Positions 17,102 to 27,402 of a stretch of DNA of 54,410 nt are shown here, piece after piece. Both the position numbers and the translations under genes were made by a program. Location of the stretch: positions 1 through 54,410 of the forward strand of contig JAAXGN010000147.1 in assembly GCA_012267415.1 (NCBI GenBank), given 5' to 3'. Numbering within the stretch: position 1 is the stretch's first letter; every line of letters begins with the position of its first letter. Source of the stretch: Candidatus Poribacteria bacterium (GTDB taxonomy: Bacteria; Poribacteria; WGA-4E; WGA-3G). Under the pieces are notes generated by a model. The model did no database searches, was not told the DNA's origin, and saw only the letters and a list, made by a program, of their open reading frames with translations.

Positions 17102-17950
17102 ATGAACAAAATACCTTTTATGAAACTCAGTGGTGCTGGTAACGACTTCGTTATCATCAACAACCTAAATAAAGCCATTGATAGCACAAGCCAGGACTTC
17201 ATGTCATTCGTTACGAAGGTTTGCCAACGTAGAATGTCAGTCGGTGCTGATGGCATTCTCCTTGTAGAATCGGCAGACGATGTTTCCCCAGACGATGTTA
17301 ACTTTAGGATGCGCTATTACAACGCGGATGGTGGTGAAGTCGAAACCTGTGGTAACGGGGCAAGGTGTATCTCAAAATTTGCTTACCTTAACGGGATCGT
17401 ATCAGAAAAGATGCGTTTCCTGACGAATGCAGGAATTTATGAAGCAGAAGTAGTCGGTGACAACGTTAAAGTAGGTATGAGTGACCCAACGGACATTCGG
17501 ATAAATGTCCCATTGACTTTAAAAGACGGTGTGCATACCGTGGGTTTTGCAAATAGTGGTGTTCCACACGTCGTTTTCTTTGTTGACGATTTAGAAAGTA
17601 CTGATGTGTTTGATCTTGGACAGCAAACACGTTATCACAACGACTTTAAACCTGCTGGGACAAACGCAAATTTCATTAACATTCACTCACAAGAAATGAT
17701 TGAAATACGTACCTATGAACGAGGGGTTGAAAATGAAACGCTGGCTTGTGGTACCGGTTCAATTGCATCAGCGATTGTTTCAGCAAAATTAGGTAAAGTG
17801 CAATCTCCTGTCTCTGTAAGAACAGCAAGTGGCGCTATTCTAAAGATCCATTTTGAATTAGAAGATAATACGGCAAAGAACGTCTATCTTGAGGGTGATG
17901 CTCGCGTGATATTTGTGGGTGAACTCACACCAGAAGCATGGCAGTATTAG
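17102..17950 (+). CDS. dapF: Diaminopimelate epimerase
   Basis: 282 residues, normal length. Interconverts LL- and meso-diaminopimelate for lysine and peptidoglycan. The two catalytic cysteines are Cys83 (ETCGNGARC) and Cys216 (LACGTGS), each in its family motif; GAGNDF is near the N-terminus. The ATG at 17102 is preceded by AAGGA; an upstream start at 17036 would add 22 residues without support. It precedes dapA by 68 nt, forming a lysine/DAP pair. Confidence 0.97.
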   Translation: MNKIPFMKLSGAGNDFVIINNLNKAIDSTSQDFMSFVTKVCQRRMSVGADGILLVESADDVSPDDVNFRMRYYNADGGEVETCGNGARCISKFAYLNGIVSEKMRFLTNAGIYEAEVVGDNVKVGMSDPTDIRINVPLTLKDGVHTVGFANSGVPHVVFFVDDLESTDVFDLGQQTRYHNDFKPAGTNANFINIHSQEMIEIRTYERGVENETLACGTGSIASAIVSAKLGKVQSPVSVRTASGAILKIHFELEDNTAKNVYLEGDARVIFVGELTPEAWQY

Positions 17951-18018
17951 GTACTGGTTGTAGATATTGATTTAGCATACATTCTTGTCAACATAACAAT
18001 CTTGATGGAGGGAATTAT

Positions 18019-18894
18019 ATGTTTGAGGGCTCTTTTGTTGCACTCGTCACACCCTTTAAGGACGATGATTCGTTAGATGAAGCGAAACTTAAGGAACTGA
18101 TTCAGTTTCAGATTGAAGGCGGCACACACGGCATCGTCCCGTGTGGAACAACAGGTGAATCCCCCGCGCTTTCTGAAGTTGAACATGATCGGGTCATAGA
18201 AATCACGGTTGAAGAAATTAACGGACGCAAACCTGTTATTGCGGGTACAGGATCAAACTCAACGACACGAACTTTACGCGCAACGCAACATGCAAAAGGT
18301 GCCGGCGCAGACGCTGCACTGATTGTCACCCCATATTATAATAAACCGACACAAGAGGGATTATACGCACACTATATGAAAATCGCAGACTCGGTTGACA
18401 TTCCGATTGTTGTCTATAACGTACCAGGTCGATGTGGAACTGATATTCTCTCACCAACGATTGCACGCCTTGCTGAACACCCAAACATTGTAGCACTGAA
18501 AGAGGCAACAGGTGAACTCAAACGTGCGAGTGAAGTCGTAAGTCTATGTCCCGATGATTTTGTTGTCCTCTCAGGTGATGATGTCAACACTTTACCGATC
18601 ATGGCAGTGGGCGGAAAAGGTGTCATTTCAGTGGTCGCAAATATCGCTCCCGCAGACATCGCAGACATGTGTAATGCTTTCAATACAGGTAATCTTGAAC
18701 TGGCACAAAAACTACACTATAAAACTTTACCGTTAGCAGTGAACCTATTTATTGAGACAAATCCAATTCCTGCTAAAACGGCATTAAATCTAATGGGTAA
18801 ACTCAACGGAAAAGTACGTCTTCCCCTTGCACCCATGGAACCGAAAAACCTTGAATCTCTCCGTAGAACACTGGTGGAAACTGGACTGATATAA
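18019..18894 (+). CDS. dapA: 4-hydroxy-tetrahydrodipicolinate synthase
   Basis: 291 residues. Condenses pyruvate with aspartate semialdehyde at the branch to lysine. Schiff-base Lys161 (VALKEATG), Tyr133 (VVYNVPGR) and the Thr44-Thr45 pair (CGTTGE) sit at the positions known from the E. coli enzyme. RBS GGAGG. In line with dapF; lysA lies 6.7 kb downstream on the same strand. Confidence 0.97.
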   Translation: MFEGSFVALVTPFKDDDSLDEAKLKELIQFQIEGGTHGIVPCGTTGESPALSEVEHDRVIEITVEEINGRKPVIAGTGSNSTTRTLRATQHAKGAGADAALIVTPYYNKPTQEGLYAHYMKIADSVDIPIVVYNVPGRCGTDILSPTIARLAEHPNIVALKEATGELKRASEVVSLCPDDFVVLSGDDVNTLPIMAVGGKGVISVVANIAPADIADMCNAFNTGNLELAQKLHYKTLPLAVNLFIETNPIPAKTALNLMGKLNGKVRLPLAPMEPKNLESLRRTLVETGLI

Positions 18895-18916
18895 CAATGA
18901 ATTTGTTGATTTACAA

Positions 18917-19885
18917 ATGAAGTACAAATCAAGTACATCTCTACTCATCTCTGTCGTATTACACCTCATCATCGGTATTGTCGGTTTCTTTTATTGGTTC
19001 GGTGTCGCACCAAGTAATCACATAGACAGTATGGATGCTATATTTACTGCTGTTGAGGAGCAGAAGACCAAACGTATTACACCCCCGAAACGCACCCAGA
19101 TCCGTCGCGAGACTACCCAAAACACGAGCCAACCCAATCTGAAGATACTTACAAGCAATCAACCTACCTCACATCGAGGTGTGGTTTCCGCTGCAGAACC
19201 GACACCGTTTGAACCCTTCGAAAAAGTGAATTTGAATGAGGGGATTGTCACTGGACCGACCTCTATTGAGATTACGGAAGCACCCCGTATTCAACGTGTC
19301 GTAGAACAACCTATCAAGAAAGAGAAAAAAGCACCGGAACGCAAAAAAAGCAGGTTAGTAAAGTTCATTGAAGCACAAGAGGGACCACAGAGAATTGTCT
19401 ACTGTATAGACCTATCCAACAGTATGCAGAACCTGCCTGAAAGGAAGTTGAAAAAAGTTGTTGACATCATCCGGGATTCACTAACCTTCCTGGAAACCCA
19501 CGATACGTTTAACATCGTTGCATATAGCACGGAGTTAGTCTACTATCAGAATGAATTTGTAGGTGTATCCGATGAAGTCGTAGATACATCCTCAGCATAC
19601 TTAGCAAACATCAAGACGCAAATCCACAAAAAAGGTACTGACCACGATATGCTGACAGCACTAACAGATATATCAAAGTCATCTCCTACTATCGTTGTGC
19701 TGTTCAGTGATGGGATTCCGACAAGCATTTCAGGACCAGACCTCTCTTTGGTGGGTAACCATGCTAAAGGAAATGGACGCATTTTCGCCATGGGAATAGG
19801 TATGGCTCCGGATTTTCCAGGTGCAGTGATGTTGAGGCAGCTTGCTACTGTCAGTAACGGTGATTTTTGGCTCGTAGATAGATAG
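18917..19885 (+). CDS. Membrane-anchored von Willebrand A protein with TonB-like N-terminus
   Basis: 322 residues: one membrane helix (about 9-29) containing SxxxH (Ser12, His16) as in TonB, a basic, Pro-rich periplasmic linker (about 45-150), then a VWA domain (about 155-322). The MIDAS is intact: DxSxS at 165-169, Thr241, and SDG with Asp264. It follows dapA by 22 nt without a clear Shine-Dalgarno. A similar head is found on the DUF4159 protein at 51061. Probably part of an envelope complex; role unknown. Confidence 0.82.
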   Translation: MKYKSSTSLLISVVLHLIIGIVGFFYWFGVAPSNHIDSMDAIFTAVEEQKTKRITPPKRTQIRRETTQNTSQPNLKILTSNQPTSHRGVVSAAEPTPFEPFEKVNLNEGIVTGPTSIEITEAPRIQRVVEQPIKKEKKAPERKKSRLVKFIEAQEGPQRIVYCIDLSNSMQNLPERKLKKVVDIIRDSLTFLETHDTFNIVAYSTELVYYQNEFVGVSDEVVDTSSAYLANIKTQIHKKGTDHDMLTALTDISKSSPTIVVLFSDGIPTSISGPDLSLVGNHAKGNGRIFAMGIGMAPDFPGAVMLRQLATVSNGDFWLVDR

Positions 19886-19925
19886 GATGTCTGGTTATAA
19901 TATCATCTAATGCAAGGAACACTGT

Positions 19926-21752
19926 ATGGAGCAAGCCGTCATCAAGCGTGCGGAAGAAATCTCACAAGGTTTATTCCCACATCAGATAGAAGGGATTGCA
20001 TTTCTATTAGGTCGACGTCGTGCGCTTCTTGCAGATGATATGGGATTAGGTAAAACGCGTCAATCTGTCCTTGCTATGGTTGAAGCGGAAGACGAAGGTC
20101 CCTATCTGGTTATCTGTCCTGCATCTATCAAACGCAATTGGGAACGCGAAATAAAAATTGTTTTACCAAACGCTGAACCTGCTGTCGTTGGTCCCGCCCC
20201 ACTTCCAATTAAAGATCACAATGATTGGGTTATCATCAACTATGAACTCCTTGGCAAGAACTTAGAGACACTCCTGGAGTACGACTGGAGAGGTGTAGTT
20301 TTTGATGAAGCACACTATCTAAAAAATCACCAGAGCCAGCGAAGCCAGAACGCTGCAAAACTGGTTCAAACGATAGAAAACAATCCGGTTGTCCATGCAC
20401 TGACTGGCACTCCCATGACGAACCGTCCCCGCGACCTATTTCCACTTCTACAGCTGCTTGCACATCCTCTCGGTAAGAGTTTTCTCAGTTTTGCGAAACG
20501 GTACTGTGAAGCATATAAAGGTGATTTCGGTTGGGTGGCGGATGGTGCATCAAATCTTGAAGAACTCACCGTTCAGCTACACGGTGTCATGCTACGCAGA
20601 ACAAAAGATGAAGTATTAGACTTACCTCCAAAAGTACGCACATGGTTTGACGTTGAACTCCACCCCTTTGCGATAGACCATTATAATAACATTCTCAGAG
20701 AAGTCTTTTCAAAGGTAGACTTGATAGAAGGTTTAGATGAAACATCAGCAGCACTTGAAATGTCAGTAGAAGATCAAGATGACTTGGATGAATCCATAGA
20801 TGCAACAGACTTAGGAAATGCTATGGGAAGAGTAACCCAAGTCCGTAGAGCAATTGCCTTCATTAAATGCAAACATACCATTAGGTTCGTTGAAAATGCG
20901 CTGGAACAAGGAGAGAAGGTAATTATCTTTACATCTTTTCTGAATACGATGGAACGTTTTCGTAAACATTTCAAGGATAGAGCAGTTTATGTATCGGGGA
21001 ACGTCCCCACACATGCAAGACAGGATCGGGTTGATCAATTTCAAAACGATGAAAACATCAGGGTATTTGTTGCTAACATGCACATCGCAGGTGTTGGTAT
21101 TAATCTTACGGCAGCACGTCAAGTTGTCTTCAACGACTTAGATTGGGTGCCAGCAAACCATTGGCAAGCAGAGGATCGCGCCTATCGTATTGGACAGACG
21201 GGTACGGTCAATGTAACCTATATGATCGCGAACGGGACAATCGATTCATTCGTAAAGACTGTTTTGGAAACAAAAGCAGCACTGATGGAGTCTATCGTTG
21301 AAGGTTCTATATTGCTGTCTGACAGCGAAGCGAATCCGCAATTAGATGTCCTCAGCGAACTAAAGAGAATGATGCAAGTTATTGCTGTTGAGTCGTCCGA
21401 CTTTGAGAGAATTGAACTGCAGGATATGCTTCAGAAAGCAGGAGATGCTTACCTTGAAGAAAACGCCTCAAACCTAAAAGAAGCAACAAAGCAGCAAATT
21501 CGTCCTTATTCTGAAGAAGCCATCCGTATTTTAGCACAGGTTCTATCCGGTCCCGAACGAACGGTCTATCATGCTGAAAGCGCATCACAGAAAGGCAAGT
21601 ATTACACATTAGAGGTCGTCGGTTCTGACATCAACTGCGATTGTCCCGGTTTCACACACCGCGGCAGCTGCCGACATGTCCGTCCTCTCAAAACAGCACT
21701 CGTCGGAGACAAACCTTTACCCAAAGGATATACACAGGTCTCAACGGACTAA
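19926..21752 (+). CDS. SNF2-family helicase with C-terminal SWIM zinc finger
   Basis: 608 residues. Two RecA-like lobes: Walker A DMGLGKT near 38-44, DEAH near 126, ALTGTPMTN, and the C-terminal lobe with IIFTSF, GVGINLTAA and QAEDRAYRIGQ (motif VI). A SWIM finger (CDCPGF...SCRH) closes the protein at about 575-590. SNF2 enzymes translocate on DNA and remodel protein-DNA complexes; the arrangement resembles bacterial HepA/SMARCAL1-like proteins, where SWIM is often N-terminal or separate. RBS AAGGA. Possible repair, recombination or defence role. Confidence 0.9.
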   Translation: MEQAVIKRAEEISQGLFPHQIEGIAFLLGRRRALLADDMGLGKTRQSVLAMVEAEDEGPYLVICPASIKRNWEREIKIVLPNAEPAVVGPAPLPIKDHNDWVIINYELLGKNLETLLEYDWRGVVFDEAHYLKNHQSQRSQNAAKLVQTIENNPVVHALTGTPMTNRPRDLFPLLQLLAHPLGKSFLSFAKRYCEAYKGDFGWVADGASNLEELTVQLHGVMLRRTKDEVLDLPPKVRTWFDVELHPFAIDHYNNILREVFSKVDLIEGLDETSAALEMSVEDQDDLDESIDATDLGNAMGRVTQVRRAIAFIKCKHTIRFVENALEQGEKVIIFTSFLNTMERFRKHFKDRAVYVSGNVPTHARQDRVDQFQNDENIRVFVANMHIAGVGINLTAARQVVFNDLDWVPANHWQAEDRAYRIGQTGTVNVTYMIANGTIDSFVKTVLETKAALMESIVEGSILLSDSEANPQLDVLSELKRMMQVIAVESSDFERIELQDMLQKAGDAYLEENASNLKEATKQQIRPYSEEAIRILAQVLSGPERTVYHAESASQKGKYYTLEVVGSDINCDCPGFTHRGSCRHVRPLKTALVGDKPLPKGYTQVSTD

Positions 21753-21784
21753 TGGAGTGTCAACCCCAAAATTGGTGGAACCCC

Positions 21785-21853
21785 GTTTGTAGTAGGGCAA
21801 TTCATTGCCCGTTTCTGAATGGCAGACGGGCAATGAATTGCCCTACTACAAAC
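21785..21853. repeat. 28-bp perfect inverted repeat between convergent genes
   Basis: 21785-21812 is an exact reverse complement of 21826-21853, with a 13-base loop. It sits between the helicase gene and the oppositely oriented enolase-family gene, so it can serve as a two-way terminator. The repeated GGGCAATTCATTGCCC core is itself palindromic, as in mobile REP-like elements. Confidence 0.85.
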
Positions 21854-21910
21854 TTATCTATCTGCAATTTATTGATGGACAGTATACTAGTCCTTAACAG
21901 AATCATTCGC

Positions 21911-22927
21911 TTAACGGATGCGATATTTTTCAACTGCATCCATATCCAAACTAATACCTAAACCGGGTTTGTCAGTCAAATTGATAGCACCATTGGAAAG
22001 ATCCATACTCCCTCCAGACAAGTCATCAACCCGGATGTGTGGTAGTTCATCAATTGGCATCGTACAATTCGGAATTGTACACACCATGTGTGCAGCAAAT
22101 GTTGATGCTACACAGGAACCGAAGGCAAAGACCTGAACCCAAATCGGTAATTCTGCTGCTTCTGCAACCGCAGCACTCTTACGTAGTCCGTCTACATTAC
22201 CAAATGTATTCACTGCGTCCACTGCATCCGCACGGATATTCCTTAGAATTTCTGCTGATCCTGCAATATGTCTGGCAACTGGAACATCTGTCTTTTCGCG
22301 TAGTTGACGATACCATGAGAGATCTTCAAACTTGATCGGATCTTCATAGACTTCAATGTTATACGGTAATAACTCATCAGCAAGTCTTATACCTGTTTCT
22401 AAATCACCGAATTCTGTGTTCGGGTCAACCCGAATCTGAAAATCTGGTCCACACGCTTCTTGGATTAACCGTGCGGTTTCAACTATAGTTGCACTACGTG
22501 CTTTCAATTTATGCACACGGAATCCTAAGTTTGCAGCGCGTTCTGCTTCTTCAGCTGTTTCTTTAGGAGGCATTGGAGGCGACCAGTAAGCAAGTTCAAC
22601 GCTATCTCTATGTTTAGCACCAATGAGTTTATATGCGGGAACACCTAATGCCTGTCCTGCCAGATCATATAATGCACTCTGAAATGTAAAACCCTCTGTA
22701 GATAAATCAAATTCCCAGATGCTCTTACCGATATAACGTTCAGCAATACTGTCAGCACTGTCAGTGATATTTGACCCGTGTGATGAATTACTCTCACCTA
22801 AACCGGTTAATCCTTCATCTGTATGCACCGAAACTATGGTCGTTGGATATTCCATACCGAAGTATTCCTGAATAATAGGGAGAAATGGGATAGACACAGT
22901 TCTATATTCTATATCTGTAATTTTCAT
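21911..22927 (-). CDS. Enolase-superfamily protein (mandelate racemase/muconate lactonizing type) with altered metal site
   Basis: 338 residues. N-terminal capping domain, then a TIM barrel with K140-x-K142 (HKLKAR) and acidic ligands Asp168 (RVDPN) and Glu195 (YEDP). At the third ligand, where the family has P-[IV]-A-x-x-[ED], this protein reads PVARHI (216-221), so the acidic residue is missing. It may be a divergent dehydratase/epimerase or have a different metal arrangement. Gene starts at ATG 22927 after a G-rich SD-like site; TTCTCA/TATAAT lies upstream. Confidence 0.82.
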   Translation of the reverse strand: MKITDIEYRTVSIPFLPIIQEYFGMEYPTTIVSVHTDEGLTGLGESNSSHGSNITDSADSIAERYIGKSIWEFDLSTEGFTFQSALYDLAGQALGVPAYKLIGAKHRDSVELAYWSPPMPPKETAEEAERAANLGFRVHKLKARSATIVETARLIQEACGPDFQIRVDPNTEFGDLETGIRLADELLPYNIEVYEDPIKFEDLSWYRQLREKTDVPVARHIAGSAEILRNIRADAVDAVNTFGNVDGLRKSAAVAEAAELPIWVQVFAFGSCVASTFAAHMVCTIPNCTMPIDELPHIRVDDLSGGSMDLSNGAINLTDKPGLGISLDMDAVEKYRIR

Positions 22928-22956
22928 GATATTGCACCCCCGACATTTTTGACAGC

Positions 22957-22985
22957 ATTATAGCATTAGTTGCATATATTGAGAA
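22957..22985 (-). promoter_or_regulatory. Probable promoter for the 22927 gene
   Basis: On the minus strand TTCTCA (22980-22985) and TATAAT (22957-22962), spacing 17. The -35 box is weak. It is back-to-back with the promoter at 22996. Confidence 0.55.
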
Positions 22986-22995
22986 GGTTTTCTAA

Positions 22996-23024
22996 TTGAC
23001 TTACATGCAAGAATCCATTAAAAT
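22996..23024 (+). promoter_or_regulatory. Sigma70-type promoter for the sulfatase operon
   Basis: TTGACT at 22996-23001 and TAAAAT at 23019-23024, spacing 17, 42 nt before the sulfatase ATG. Confidence 0.7.
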
Positions 23025-23065
23025 ATCTACAGAAACCTAAACTGAAATAAGGACAAAACATAGAA

Positions 23066-24427
23066 ATGCCCCAATCAGACACGAATCAACCGAATGTAAT
23101 CGTATTCTTCACTGACCAACAAAGGTGGGACACTTCCGGTCTACACGGTAATCCACTTGATCTGATGCCAAACTTTGACCGAATGGCACAACAGGGAACG
23201 CATGTTCATCGTTCATTTACATGCCAACCTGTATGTGGTCCCGCACGTTCGTGCTTACAAACCGGTCTTTACGCTACCCGCACAGGATGTCACCGAAACG
23301 GCATTCCATTATCTCCCGAACTTAAGACCCTTGCTCACCACTTCGGAGACGCTGGCTACAATACAGGATACATCGGAAAGTGGCATCTACACACTGGCAG
23401 CACAGGTGCTGTCCCAGAAGAGAATCGCGGTGGGTATGATTATTGGTTAGCGTCCAATGTGTTAGAAATGACCTCTGACGCATACCAGACAAGATTATTT
23501 GACAATGACAACAACCCGGTAGACCTGCCGGGATATAGGGTGGACGCATTAACGGATGCAGTCATACGTTATGTTGACCAGCAAAAGTCGGATCCATTTT
23601 ACCTTTTCACATCATACATTGAACCGCATCATCAGAACCATTTAGACGATTATCCACCACCAGATGGGTATCGGGAAAGATATACAGGGAAGTGGATTCC
23701 ACCTGATCTCGCTGCACTGGGTGGGTCAACACACCAACACTTAGGTGGCTACTACGGCATGGTCAAGAGATTGGACGAAGCACTCGGAAGACTCTTAGAC
23801 GCACTCAAGAGTCTTGATCTACTTGACAATACAATAATCCTGTTTACATCTGACCATGGGTGTCATTTCAAGACTCGCAACAGCGAATACAAACGTTCTT
23901 GTCATGAAAGTTCAATACGCGTTCCAACCGCATTTCACGGACCAGGATTCTTATGCGGAGGACAGATACAGCAGCTTGTTAGTCTCGTAGACCTTCCACC
24001 GACACTACTGGATGCAGCTGGATTAGATGTTCCTGATGAGATGCAGGGTAATTCTATATTACCACTGCTTAGGGGTGAGTCTGATGATTGGCAAGAGGAG
24101 GTATTCGTCCAGATTAGTGAAGCACAGGTTGGTCGTGCTGTCAGGACACAACGTTGGAAATACTGTGTTGATGCACCGAAAGGTAGTGGTAGAGGTGGTG
24201 CTGGCTCTGATGTGTATGTTGAACAGTATCTCTATGACCTACAGGCAGACCCTTATGAACTCCGAAATCTTATCGGTCTCAAATCCCATGAGAATGTCGC
24301 AGAAACGATGCGTGAACGGCTCATTCGACGTATGGTTGCGGCAGGTGAGGAAGTACCTACAATTGAACCAGTACCGCAACAAGGAAGCGGACAACGACGT
24401 GTAACTGAACATGAGGCAAGGACTTAA
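23066..24427 (+). CDS. Sulfatase (arylsulfatase family)
   Basis: 453 residues, alkaline-phosphatase-like fold. The sulfatase signature CGPAR places the formylglycine-precursor Cys at residue 57; Asp17 (FTDQQR), GKWHL and SDHG supply metal and sulfate ligands. No signal peptide, so it is cytoplasmic, like many sulfatases acting on imported sulfated sugars. A formylglycine-generating enzyme is needed and is not in this window. It is 2 nt before an enolase-family dehydratase gene, pointing to a shared sugar-degradation route. Confidence 0.93.
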   Translation: MPQSDTNQPNVIVFFTDQQRWDTSGLHGNPLDLMPNFDRMAQQGTHVHRSFTCQPVCGPARSCLQTGLYATRTGCHRNGIPLSPELKTLAHHFGDAGYNTGYIGKWHLHTGSTGAVPEENRGGYDYWLASNVLEMTSDAYQTRLFDNDNNPVDLPGYRVDALTDAVIRYVDQQKSDPFYLFTSYIEPHHQNHLDDYPPPDGYRERYTGKWIPPDLAALGGSTHQHLGGYYGMVKRLDEALGRLLDALKSLDLLDNTIILFTSDHGCHFKTRNSEYKRSCHESSIRVPTAFHGPGFLCGGQIQQLVSLVDLPPTLLDAAGLDVPDEMQGNSILPLLRGESDDWQEEVFVQISEAQVGRAVRTQRWKYCVDAPKGSGRGGAGSDVYVEQYLYDLQADPYELRNLIGLKSHENVAETMRERLIRRMVAAGEEVPTIEPVPQQGSGQRRVTEHEART

Positions 24428-24429
24428 CT

Positions 24430-25575
24430 ATGAAAATTACTGATGTTATTACGCTTGTGATGGGGACAAGTTGGCGAAATCTTACTTTTGTTAAAGTTGA
24501 AACTGATGAAGGTTTAACCGGTATCAGTGAAGTGCGTATGAATAATCGCACGGATGCCCTTGTGGCTTATATTGACGGGGCAAAAAGGAGACATGTCATC
24601 GGAAGCGATCCCTTCAATACTGAAGACCTGTATCAACGTATGTTCCGTGACGACTACGGCCGTGCAGGTGAAATCGTTGCGACGGGTATCAGCGTCATTG
24701 AAATTGCGTGTTGGGATATTATTGGTAAAGCATTGAATCAACCTGTCTATCGTCTACTCGGTGGTGCATGCAGAGATAAAATCAAAGCCTACGCGAACGG
24801 TTGGTATCGCGTCGAACGTACACCTGAAGAATTTCACGCTGCTGCAAAGAAGGTTCTGGAGAAAGGATATAAAGCTCTAAAATTTGACCCTTTCGGTGCC
24901 GGTTATTATGAACTTTCTTATGAAGAGAAGTTGAAATCTGTTTCCCTTGTGGAAGCTGTGCGCGATGCTGTGGGACCTGATGTGGAAATACTCGTTGAGA
25001 TGCACGGTAGGTTTAGTCCATATACTGCTATAGAAATTGCCGCTGAATTGGAGCAATACAAACCGAGTTGGGTTGAGGAACCTGTGCCACCTGATAACAT
25101 TGCTGCACTTGCAAAAGCAGCTGATAGTATCAACTTGCCTGTTGCCACAGGTGAACGACTTCACAACAAGTATGAATATCGTGAGTTGATTAACCTTCAA
25201 GCTGCGGATATTCTACAACCTGACATCACACAGACAGGTGGCTTCTTGGAAACCAAAAAGATCGCAGCAATGGGGGATATGTGCTATATGACAGTTGCTC
25301 CGCATAATGTTGGGGGTCCAGTCTCTACTGCTACTGCCTTGCATTTCGCTGCCTGCACTACGAACTTCAAGATTCAAGAGCATTTTAACGATTTTTCTGA
25401 AGCTTGGGTTAAGGAGGCTGCAACCGGCTGTCCGGAGGTAATAGATGGATACTTTAGTCTACCTGATGGACCAGGATTGGGGATGGAACTGAATGAGGAT
25501 CTGATCGCACAAAATCCCTATCGCGAAGGGTCATTTAACCTGTGGGAAGACGATTGGCACAAACGGGAATATTAG
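24430..25575 (+). CDS. Enolase-superfamily sugar-acid dehydratase (mandelate racemase family)
   Basis: 381 residues, typical of galactonate/gluconate dehydratase-like members. K151-x-D153, metal ligands at Glu190, Glu216 and Glu242, and catalytic His292 (APHNVGGP) with Glu317 (IQEH). The set fits syn/anti dehydration of a sugar acid to a 2-keto-3-deoxy acid. It starts 2 nt after the sulfatase stop, so the two are one operon. Exact substrate not inferable. Confidence 0.9.
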   Translation: MKITDVITLVMGTSWRNLTFVKVETDEGLTGISEVRMNNRTDALVAYIDGAKRRHVIGSDPFNTEDLYQRMFRDDYGRAGEIVATGISVIEIACWDIIGKALNQPVYRLLGGACRDKIKAYANGWYRVERTPEEFHAAAKKVLEKGYKALKFDPFGAGYYELSYEEKLKSVSLVEAVRDAVGPDVEILVEMHGRFSPYTAIEIAAELEQYKPSWVEEPVPPDNIAALAKAADSINLPVATGERLHNKYEYRELINLQAADILQPDITQTGGFLETKKIAAMGDMCYMTVAPHNVGGPVSTATALHFAACTTNFKIQEHFNDFSEAWVKEAATGCPEVIDGYFSLPDGPGLGMELNEDLIAQNPYREGSFNLWEDDWHKREY

Positions 25576-26868
<1,293 letters not shown>

Positions 26869-26888
26869 AGATATGACTGCGTCGATTT

Positions 26889-27140
26889 ATGAAGGGAATG
26901 TCAGAGTATAAATTCACAGACTATTTTGAAAATCAAGTCTTGCCGAAACGCCCTTATTTAAAAAAAGAGTGGTGCGTTTTTGTTGTTGAAAATGCTGTTC
27001 GTGTTGAACCACAGGAACATAACAGATTCCGATTTTGGGCAGCAATCCCTGAAATCGGAGGTCGTTATCTAAGGGTTATTACGCTTGAAGATAAAATCAC
27101 AATTCATAATGCTTTTCCCGATCGAGGATTCAAACCATGA
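26889..27140 (+). CDS. Small protein paired with DUF2283 protein (possible toxin-like partner)
   Basis: 83 residues if started at ATG 26889; the ATG at 26898 has a better SD (GAAGGGA) and gives 80. Features: YFENQVLPKRPYLKKEWC, a basic/aromatic core, LRVITLEDKITIHNAFPDRGFKP at the end. The same layout is common in cyanobacterial genomes beside DUF2283 genes. The last four bases (ATGA) overlap the next start, so the two are made together. I do not assign an activity; the pairing recalls toxin-antitoxin modules. Confidence 0.65.
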   Translation: MKGMSEYKFTDYFENQVLPKRPYLKKEWCVFVVENAVRVEPQEHNRFRFWAAIPEIGGRYLRVITLEDKITIHNAFPDRGFKP

Positions 27141-27370
27141 GACTTAACTACTATCCAGAAACCGACTCGTTGTATATCAACTTGTCCGAACAGCCCAGCG
27201 TAGAGAGTCAAGAAATCTCCGAAGGCATCCTGCTTGATTATGATGCCGAGGGTAGACTTGTTGGGATTGATATTGATAATGCAAGCCACAAAGTTGACAT
27301 GGAGAAACTTATTCTGAGTCAACTCCCTTGTGGGATTGAGAGTAACGTAGAAAAAACCGATTTTTCTTAA
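27137..27370 (+). CDS. DUF2283 family protein
   Basis: 77 residues. YYPETDSLYINLSEQPSVES...EGILLDYDAEGRLVGIDIDNAS is the DUF2283 signature. Many members sit beside a small partner gene, as here with an ATGA overlap, and are proposed antitoxin-like or accessory proteins. The C-terminal stretch after residue 60 is family-variable. Confidence 0.82.
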   Translation: MRLNYYPETDSLYINLSEQPSVESQEISEGILLDYDAEGRLVGIDIDNASHKVDMEKLILSQLPCGIESNVEKTDFS

Positions 27371-27402
27371 GTGACAGAGGTAGGAATTATGAGCAGTAAC
27401 AT

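Noticed and set aside
17951..18018. Lysine riboswitch before dapA (and before lysA)
   Set aside because: The gaps (68 and 51 nt) are too short for the aptamer, and its conserved helices are not seen.
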